Positions 59,099 to 64,000 of a stretch of DNA of 64,000 bases are shown here, piece after piece. Under the pieces are notes generated by a model. That model searched no databases. It saw nothing but the letters and a program-made list of their open reading frames with translations, and had not been told where the DNA came from. The stretch comes from Novipirellula sp052161655 (lineage in GTDB: Bacteria > Planctomycetota > Planctomycetia > Pirellulales > Pirellulaceae). How positions within the stretch are numbered: position 1 is the stretch's first letter; each line of letters opens with the position of its first letter. Location of the stretch: NCBI RefSeq assembly GCF_052161655.1, contig NZ_CP197418.1:10168001-10232000 (forward strand), read 5' to 3'. The position numbers and the translations under genes were made by a program.

Positions 59099-60209
59099 GT
59101 GGATGCCGAATTCGTTCAACGCAGCAAAAAGATCCGCGAGCGTCTGGTCCAACTCGGAGACTCTCTTTGACTACGCTGCAAAGCGTGAAGAAATTGAGTC
59201 GATCGAAGCTCGCATGAGCCAACCCGACTTCTGGGACGACAACGAAGCGGCCCAAGTGGTGGTTGCACAACTGAAGGGACTGAAAGCTATTGTCGGTCCT
59301 ATGGGGAAATTGTCTACCGCGGTCGAGGATCTTGATGCATTATTCGAGATGGCGGACGAGGACGAGTCGATCGCCGAGGAGGTGGCTGGCGAAATTGAGC
59401 GGCTCGAGAATATTTTGGACGATTTGGAGCTCAAAGCACTCCTGAACGGCCCTAATGATTCGGCCGGGGCAATCATCACAATCAACGCCCGCGATGGCGG
59501 AACTGACGCCAACGATTGGGCCGACATGCTGCTGCGGATGTATTCCGCCTGGGCCGTCAGCCAGGATTACTCGATCCAACTGCTCGACCGACAAGAAAAC
59601 GAAGAAGCCGGGATCAACCACGCCTCGATTGCGGTCCGTGGACCGATGGCGTATGGCTATTTGAGAGGCGAAGAAGGGGTCCACCGCCTAGTGCGGATCA
59701 GCCCGTTCAACAGTGAAGGCAAACGTCAAACCAGTTTTGCAGCCGTCAGCGTGACTCCGGAAATCGATGACTCGATCGAAATCGATATCGAGGAAAAGGA
59801 TGTGCGGATCGATACCTATCGCGCCGGGGGTGCGGGAGGACAGCATGTCAATAAAACCGACAGTGCGATTCGATTGACTCACATTCCGACCAACACGGTC
59901 GTCCAGTGCCAGAACGAACGCAGCCAACATCAGAACAAAGCGACAGCCTGGAAGATGTTGCGAGCGAAGATGGCTCGGATCGAAGAGGATCGCCGGGACG
60001 CCGAGGATGCGACCAAGTACGCGACGCAAGCACGTACCGGTTTCGGCAGCCAGATTCGCAACTACTTTTTGCACCCCGATCAACGTGTCAAAGATGCACG
60101 AACGGGACATTACGTGGGCAGTTTCAACGCCGTGATGAACGGCAGCGAACTGCAAGGGTTTCTCGACGCGTTCCTTCGTTTGAAAGCCGGCAAGCAGGAG
60201 AAGGTTTAA
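59099..60209 (+). CDS. prfB: Peptide chain release factor 2, programmed +1 frameshift
   Basis: Translation starts at GTG 59099 (MDAEFVQRSKKIRERLVQLG then DSL) and meets an in-frame TGA at 59168-59170. A +1 shift at CTT-TGA-C moves ribosomes into the frame DYAAKREEIESIEARM..., which continues to 60209, giving about 369 aa. RF2 hallmarks: ISPFNSEGKRQTSF with the SPF anticodon-like tripeptide, and RAGGAGGQHVNKTDSA with the catalytic GGQ. RF2 recognises UGA and UAA. A conventional gene call would begin at 59103 in the wrong frame and give an incorrect N-terminus. The HIT gene begins 5 bp after the stop. Confidence 0.96.
59156..59171 (+). promoter_or_regulatory. prfB autoregulatory +1 frameshift site
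   Basis: GGAGACTCTCTTTGAC: an internal Shine-Dalgarno-like GGAGA (59156-59160), a 4-nt spacer, the slippery CTT (59165-59167), the stop TGA (59168-59170) and the following C. This matches the known RF2 autoregulation signal (internal SD, CUU UGA C), in which low RF2 favours frameshifting. Confidence 0.93.
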
Positions 60210-60213
60210 GCCA

Positions 60214-60552
60214 ATGCCATCGATTTTTACCAAGATCATTGATCGTGAAATTCCAGCGGACATCGTTTTCGAAGACGACACTTGTTTGGCGTTTCGCGAT
60301 ATAACGCCCAAGGCGCCGACTCATATTTTGATCATCCCCAAACGCGAGATCATGTCGCTGGATGATTTGAGTGACGAGGACGAGCAAACCGTTGGCCGCT
60401 GTGTGATGGTGGCAGCGAAGATTGCCGCGTCCGAAGGGCTAACCGACGGTTACCGTTTGGTTGTCAATTGCGGCAGCGACGGTGGCCAAGAAGTCCCACA
60501 CTTGCACTTTCACCTGCTAGGCGGTCGCAAGATGACGTGGCCGCCCGGCTAG
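60214..60552 (+). CDS. HIT family (HINT-like) nucleotide hydrolase
   Basis: A 112-aa histidine-triad protein. IFTKIIDREIPADIVFEDD is the typical N-terminus, and HILIIPKREIMSLDDLSDED the middle. The triad is VPHLHFHLLGG (H-x-H-x-H), the catalytic site that hydrolyses adenosine 5'-phosphoramidates. Length is normal for bacterial HINT. It is 5 bp downstream of prfB and surely co-transcribed. The stop is followed after about 20 bp by the repeat at 60573. Confidence 0.96.
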   Translation: MPSIFTKIIDREIPADIVFEDDTCLAFRDITPKAPTHILIIPKREIMSLDDLSDEDEQTVGRCVMVAAKIAASEGLTDGYRLVVNCGSDGGQEVPHLHFHLLGGRKMTWPPG

Positions 60553-60572
60553 GGCTGCAATCGCCCCGAATT

Positions 60573-60706
60573 GTAGAACAATTGTCCCCAATTGTTCATG
60601 CGGTTCACAACGACCGCAAAACAATCGCTCAGGCAGATCACACGGTTTTCTTGGTTCTCAACTGCGACGGCGTGCAAGAAGTGAACAATTGAGACAATTG
60701 TTCTAC
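60573..60706. repeat. Inverted-end repeat unit (family T), unit 1
   Basis: 134 bp. Left end GTAGAACAATTGTCCCCAAT..., right end ...GAACAATTGAGACAATTGTT plus CTAC; the ends are inverted repeats of about 25 bp. The central part contains CGGTTCACAACGACC and GACGGCGTGCAAGAAG. It is followed 16 bp later by a nearly identical unit in direct orientation. Confidence 0.9.
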
Positions 60707-60722
60707 ACTGGGTGCATTGTTT

Positions 60723-60855
60723 GTAGAACAATTGTCCCCAATTGTTCATGCGGTTCACAACGACCCCAAAACAATCGTTCAGGCAGATCACACTTTTTCT
60801 TGGTTCTCAACCGCGACGGCGTGCAAGAAGTGAACAATTGAGACAATTGTTCTAC
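60723..60855. repeat. Inverted-end repeat unit (family T), unit 2
   Basis: 133 bp, differing from unit 1 by only a few bases, in direct tandem. Its last bases (GTTCTAC) supply the TAG stop (60854-60852) of the minus-strand gene at 60852-61748. MITE-like by structure. Confidence 0.9.
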
Positions 60856-61748
60856 TGATCCGGGTGCGGGTGCGGCGGAGTCAACTCTAGCGACAACTTC
60901 AATCGCTCCGCAGCCTCGTCTTGATTCGCATTGCTCAATAGCTCGACAATCGCAACGGTCGGCCCCACTTGCAGCACGATCGGCAGCGCATCAAGCCGTT
61001 CTTGCCATCGCGCGGCTGCCGCAGCAACCTCGGGCGGCGGCGTCGTTCGCCACAACACCGTTTCGGCTAAACGAGCGATCACTGGCCGTGCATTGTCGGC
61101 ACTGAGTGTCTTTAGCGTTCCCGTGGCAGCCTCACGTCGGTTCGTCGACAACAACCAACTGGCGGCGACAAGTCGTACTGCCGCGGATGGATCATCGAGT
61201 CGGTTGAGGGCCGCATCGGTCGTCGCGGCGCCGGAAATTCCTCGCTGGTTCCGCCATGCAATCGGCAGCCACGCCAATGTGATCGGTGGCAACGGCCGAC
61301 GATCCAACTGGGACACCAATTCCAACGCGATCGCTCCGCGTGAACTTCGCCAAGCCGCCTGCGCCGCAACCATCGACAACCATTGCTGACGCCACACCGG
61401 GGGCCGCTCGCTAAGTGAATCAAGCAAGCCACGCAGTGCCATGTCGTACTTCTTCTGCTCGAACAACTTGATCGCACCCGCTTGCTTTTCGCCGACGTCC
61501 GCTGGCTCGATCCAGATCACGCGATGTGCTGCGAACAGCGATTCTTTTTCGTCGCCCGCCATTCGCATCGTCAGCTGTTTCGCATCCAGTGCAATGATCT
61601 CGCTCATATGCGTCTGGATCGCTTGCGGATACCAATCACTTTGGGCTGCGGTCGGCCGCGTCGGTTCAAGCCAGACCTTGTCGGCCCACGCCCCGGTTTG
61701 AAGAACCAACGAAAGGACCGCGATGGTTAGATAGAGATTTCGATTCAA
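60852..61748 (-). CDS. Exported protein of unknown function, helical-repeat type
   Basis: A 298-aa protein with signal peptide NLYLTIAVLSLVLQTGAWAD. It then has a short beta region (IIALDAKQLTMRMAGDEKES, like an SH3-type strand series) and mostly alpha-helical sequence reminiscent of TPR/HEAT repeats (AIKLFEQKKYDMALRGLLDS, RLDDPSAAVRLVAASWLLST). No catalytic motif seen. It begins 2 bp after the VWA-protein stop, so the two are one operon and probably one envelope process. The last codon and TAG fall in the end of a family T repeat, so the C-terminus PPHPHPDQ may have been reshaped by that insertion. Confidence 0.75.
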   Translation of the reverse strand: MNRNLYLTIAVLSLVLQTGAWADKVWLEPTRPTAAQSDWYPQAIQTHMSEIIALDAKQLTMRMAGDEKESLFAAHRVIWIEPADVGEKQAGAIKLFEQKKYDMALRGLLDSLSERPPVWRQQWLSMVAAQAAWRSSRGAIALELVSQLDRRPLPPITLAWLPIAWRNQRGISGAATTDAALNRLDDPSAAVRLVAASWLLSTNRREAATGTLKTLSADNARPVIARLAETVLWRTTPPPEVAAAAARWQERLDALPIVLQVGPTVAIVELLSNANQDEAAERLKLSLELTPPHPHPDQ

Positions 61749-61750
61749 CT

Positions 61751-62809
61751 TTAAGGTTCCATCCTGCTGCCGAGCGAACGAACATCGACGTACTGATACT
61801 GCCCCAGATTTTGGGCTGCGAGTTCACGCAAAAAACTGTCCGGTGGCGACACCGGTTCGGCACCAAATTCGATCGCATGAATTGTGGTCCCACTACGCTG
61901 GGCACGGCGACGGATCTCGGCAAGCTCGGACGTCGACAATCGCGGGATACGGGCGTCGGTCAAAAAAAAGATCACGTCGGGGTCCATTCGCAGCGCCAAC
62001 TTTAGGGCACTGTCGTGCTCGGTGCTGCCAAACGCGGTAATCGAGTCGACATAACGCTGGGCGCGAGCCAAAGTCGCGTCTTCACCCGTCATCAATTGCA
62101 CCGGCATACCGACGGTTTTGAAGGGTTCGGGTTGGTCGTTGTAGAAGATGATCTGAAAACGCTGGCGGTCCGTCAAACTGTTCAAACTTTTGATCAATTC
62201 GCGTTTGGCCGCCCGCAGCGGCATCCCGCCGTTGCCATTCATGCTGTCGGATCGGTCAAAAACGTAGACAAACCGCGATCCGCTACCCGAAACGCCAAAA
62301 ACCATCGTCGTCGTGTCGCTGGAATCCCCTTCACTGCCCGGCGGACGCTTGGAATCAAACGCGTCGCCATCGAGCGTGGTTTCGCCGGCCACTCCGCTGC
62401 CGGAAACTGGGGACGGAGTATCGCTGATTTCGCTCAGAATACCTGCCAAGTCGATTGGTGGACTTAAATCGGCGGGTGGCGCCGCGGCCGACGCGACATC
62501 ACCCGACTTGGCTGCCGTATTTTCGCTGGCGGCTGCCTCGTTCACTTTGGCGGCATCCACGTAGCGGTCGCGGTCGGGCATGCGGTGGACCATTGCGATC
62601 CCAACGGGACGATCGACCTCCGAACCGGTCCCCGAGGGTGTTCGCGCCCAAAAAATGCCCAGTCCGGTCAATAAAACGACGTGAAACGACAGCGACAACA
62701 ACAGCGCCGGCAGCGGCCGCTCGGGCAAATCCATCTCCATTGGATCCCCCGCCGCGTGCAAATTCGACTGGCGGGGTGCTTTCGTTGATGGCGTGCTGGG
62801 TCGGTTCAT
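61751..62809 (-). CDS. VWA-domain membrane-anchored protein
   Basis: A 352-aa protein. One N-terminal TM segment (LPALLLSLSFHVVLLTGLGI) follows a Pro-rich cytoplasmic start. A low-complexity Ala/Ser/Pro/Asp periplasmic linker of about 90 residues leads to a von Willebrand A domain: the MIDAS motif DRSDSMNG (DxSxS), SLNSLTDRQRFQIIFYN, ITAFGSTEHDSALKLALRMD with the MIDAS Thr region, and DVIFFLTDARIP. The N-terminus resembles TonB/TolA-like anchors. It is the first gene of a pair with 60852-61748. Divergent from metK. Function unknown; metal-dependent protein binding is likely. Confidence 0.82.
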   Translation of the reverse strand: MNRPSTPSTKAPRQSNLHAAGDPMEMDLPERPLPALLLSLSFHVVLLTGLGIFWARTPSGTGSEVDRPVGIAMVHRMPDRDRYVDAAKVNEAAASENTAAKSGDVASAAAPPADLSPPIDLAGILSEISDTPSPVSGSGVAGETTLDGDAFDSKRPPGSEGDSSDTTTMVFGVSGSGSRFVYVFDRSDSMNGNGGMPLRAAKRELIKSLNSLTDRQRFQIIFYNDQPEPFKTVGMPVQLMTGEDATLARAQRYVDSITAFGSTEHDSALKLALRMDPDVIFFLTDARIPRLSTSELAEIRRRAQRSGTTIHAIEFGAEPVSPPDSFLRELAAQNLGQYQYVDVRSLGSRMEP

Positions 62810-62854
62810 ATAAGGTTGTTAAAGGATTTTGGCAGCAAAAGGTAGCTGTTTTTC

Positions 62855-62874
62855 GCCGCGATACCCCTCGCGGC
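62855..62874. promoter_or_regulatory. Stable hairpin in the VWA/metK divergent spacer
   Basis: GCCGCGA-TACCCC-TCGCGGC: 7-bp GC-rich stem with a 6-nt loop, 46 bp upstream of the VWA ATG and 128 bp upstream of metK. A SAM-responsive leader would be plausible for metK, but the spacer does not show a SAM-riboswitch consensus that I recognise. Confidence 0.35.
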
Positions 62875-63001
62875 TGCTGAATAGCGCTTTTCAGACTCGC
62901 TTTCGACAATTACTTTAGTGGCAATTCATTCTAACCCTAAACCAACACTTTGGTGACTCGCCAGTTTGGTGGGAAAGATCAACCTAGTGGAGAGAGAACA
63001 C

Positions 63002-64000
63002 GTGAGCGACGCTCGATACCTGTTTACAAGTGAATCCGTCAGCATGGGTCACCCCGACAAGCTGGCCGATCGTATTTCGGATGGAATTCTCGACGCGTTG
63101 TTGGCGCAAGACCCAAATAGCCGCGTGGCTTGTGAAACCATGGTCACAACCGGCATCGCGATCGTCGCGGGAGAAATCTCTACCCAGGCCAAAGTCCAAT
63201 ACTCTGACGTGGTCCGCGAAGTCATCAACGAAGTCGGTTACACCGACGACGAAATGGGCATCTGCGGCAATACCTGTGCCGTCATGGTCTCGCTCGATAC
63301 GCAAAGCCCCGACATCGCCCAAGGTGTTAACTCGGACGACTCAAGCGGCAAAGACGTTGGCGCTGGCGACCAAGGATTGATGTTCGGCTACGCTTGCAAA
63401 GACACGCCTGAATTGATGCCAATGCCGATCGCATTGTCGCACCGCATCATCAATCGCATCACCGAAGCTCGATTCGCCAAAGAGGTCGACTGGTTGCGTC
63501 CCGACAACAAGGCACAAGTCACGGTCGAATACGAAGGACAAACCCCCGTCCGCGTCGACACCGTTGTCGTGAGTGCCCAGCACAACCCCGACGTGACCAA
63601 CGATGAAATCAAAAAGTTCATCATCGAAAACGTGATCAAGCCTTCGATCCCAGCCGAGCTGGACAAAGGCGACATCAAGTACCACATCAACCCTACCGGT
63701 AAATTCGTGGTCGGCGGACCTCACGGCGACTGTGGTTTGACCGGTCGTAAGATCATCGTCGACACCTACGGTGGCTGGGGACGTCACGGCGGTGGCGCGT
63801 TCAGCGGCAAGGACTCGACCAAAGTCGACCGTAGTGCCGCGTACATGGCTCGTTACGTTGCCAAGAACATCGTCGCATCCGGACTTGCCGATCGCTGCGA
63901 AGTGCAACTTGCCTACGCCATCGGTGTGACCGAGCCTGTTAGCGTTCACGTTGACACCGAAGGCACCGGCAAAGTCGAAGACGCGAAATTGTGTGCGTTG
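63002..64000 (+). CDS. metK: S-adenosylmethionine synthase, N-terminal 333 codons (3' cut by window edge)
   Basis: From GTG 63002 (MSDARYLFTSESVSMGHPDK), with GGAGAG 8 nt upstream. It makes SAM from methionine and ATP. Motifs: SVSMGHPDKLADRISDGILD (ATP and metal site), GAGDQGLMFGYA (the hexapeptide GAGDQG), INPTGKFVVGGPHGDCGLTG and the P-loop-like GGGAFSGKDSTKVDRSAAY. The frame is open to the last base; about 60 C-terminal residues are missing. A minus-strand ORF of 202 codons in the same region is a shadow. Confidence 0.97.
   Translation, partial: MSDARYLFTSESVSMGHPDKLADRISDGILDALLAQDPNSRVACETMVTTGIAIVAGEISTQAKVQYSDVVREVINEVGYTDDEMGICGNTCAVMVSLDTQSPDIAQGVNSDDSSGKDVGAGDQGLMFGYACKDTPELMPMPIALSHRIINRITEARFAKEVDWLRPDNKAQVTVEYEGQTPVRVDTVVVSAQHNPDVTNDEIKKFIIENVIKPSIPAELDKGDIKYHINPTGKFVVGGPHGDCGLTGRKIIVDTYGGWGRHGGGAFSGKDSTKVDRSAAYMARYVAKNIVASGLADRCEVQLAYAIGVTEPVSVHVDTEGTGKVEDAKLCAL

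Noticed and set aside
60549..60791. Minus-strand ORF of 80 codons with duplicated MNNWGQLFY
   Set aside because: It lies entirely in the two family T repeat units; the internal protein repeat is a by-product of the DNA duplication.
62810..63001. SAM riboswitch upstream of metK
   Set aside because: Only one simple GC-rich hairpin is seen; no recognisable SAM-I, SAM-II or SAM/SAH core.
63341..63949. 202-codon minus-strand ORF
   Set aside because: Antisense shadow of metK, whose motifs are unambiguous.

Overview
The window reads as chromosomal DNA of a planctomycete, most likely a Pirellulaceae member of the Rhodopirellula type. The grounds are three DUF1559 proteins with a prepilin-like N-terminus (GFTLVELLVVIAIIGVLVG), two sulfatase-fold enzymes, a redoxin/cytochrome/PHM-like fusion, sparse operons, frequent GTG/TTG starts and intergenic spacers full of palindromic repeats. 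No rRNA, tRNA, CRISPR array, prophage or transposase gene was recognised. Assignments rest on motif recognition by eye, not database searches.

Layout. 1-303: 3' end of thrS. 499-4540: a tandemly duplicated cassette (DUF1559 gene plus tiny lipoprotein gene, minus strand), with a conserved block upstream of each copy. 5228-7962: operon of DUF1559 protein, lipoprotein and PepSY membrane protein behind a Fur-box-like palindrome. 8577-10559: the copper/haem/redoxin fusion. 10884-16065 (plus): fructosamine-kinase-like gene, hisF, a stand-alone type II thioesterase, purH and trpC. 16421-22522 (plus): secreted FAD oxidoreductase, hexose-6-phosphate mutarotase, M20 amidohydrolase, YbdK-type ligase. 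22585-27803 (minus): FabZ-like dehydratase preceded by a 32-aa basic protein gene, a gluzincin-like protein, a membrane sulfatase-fold protein and a DUF2461 protein. 28037-34101: nadE, a glutamate-synthase-like gene pair and two purine nucleoside phosphorylases. 34340-43686: HerA-like ATPase, a small hypothetical, bioF, a BaiN/YhiN flavoprotein, nth, an MFS exporter and amt. 43908-49965: lepA, a ROK sugar kinase, a sulfatase and a YceH protein. 50311-60552: a 1110-aa GHMP-kinase/UDPGP fusion overlapping a GalU-like gene, cobL, a peroxiredoxin, a rhomboid protease, mnmA, prfB (programmed +1 frameshift) and a HIT protein. 60852-64000: a secreted protein/VWA pair and the 5' part of metK.

Most genes are housekeeping (translation, purine, histidine, tryptophan, biotin, NAD and SAM synthesis) mixed with lineage-specific envelope proteins. 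The most distinctive layer is non-coding: at least eight families of short palindromic repeats occupy the spacers. One 142-bp family has 12-bp terminal inverted repeats and was caught inside another repeat, flanked by a 9-bp duplication. Another is a direct pair of 134/133-bp units with about 25-bp inverted ends. Three genes take their stop codon from repeat sequence. Other points of interest are the 32-aa ribosomal-protein-like ORF, the cassette duplication, the degenerate GalU paralogue coupled to the kinase/uridylyltransferase fusion, and non-canonical metal-ligand motifs in Nth and the ROK kinase.
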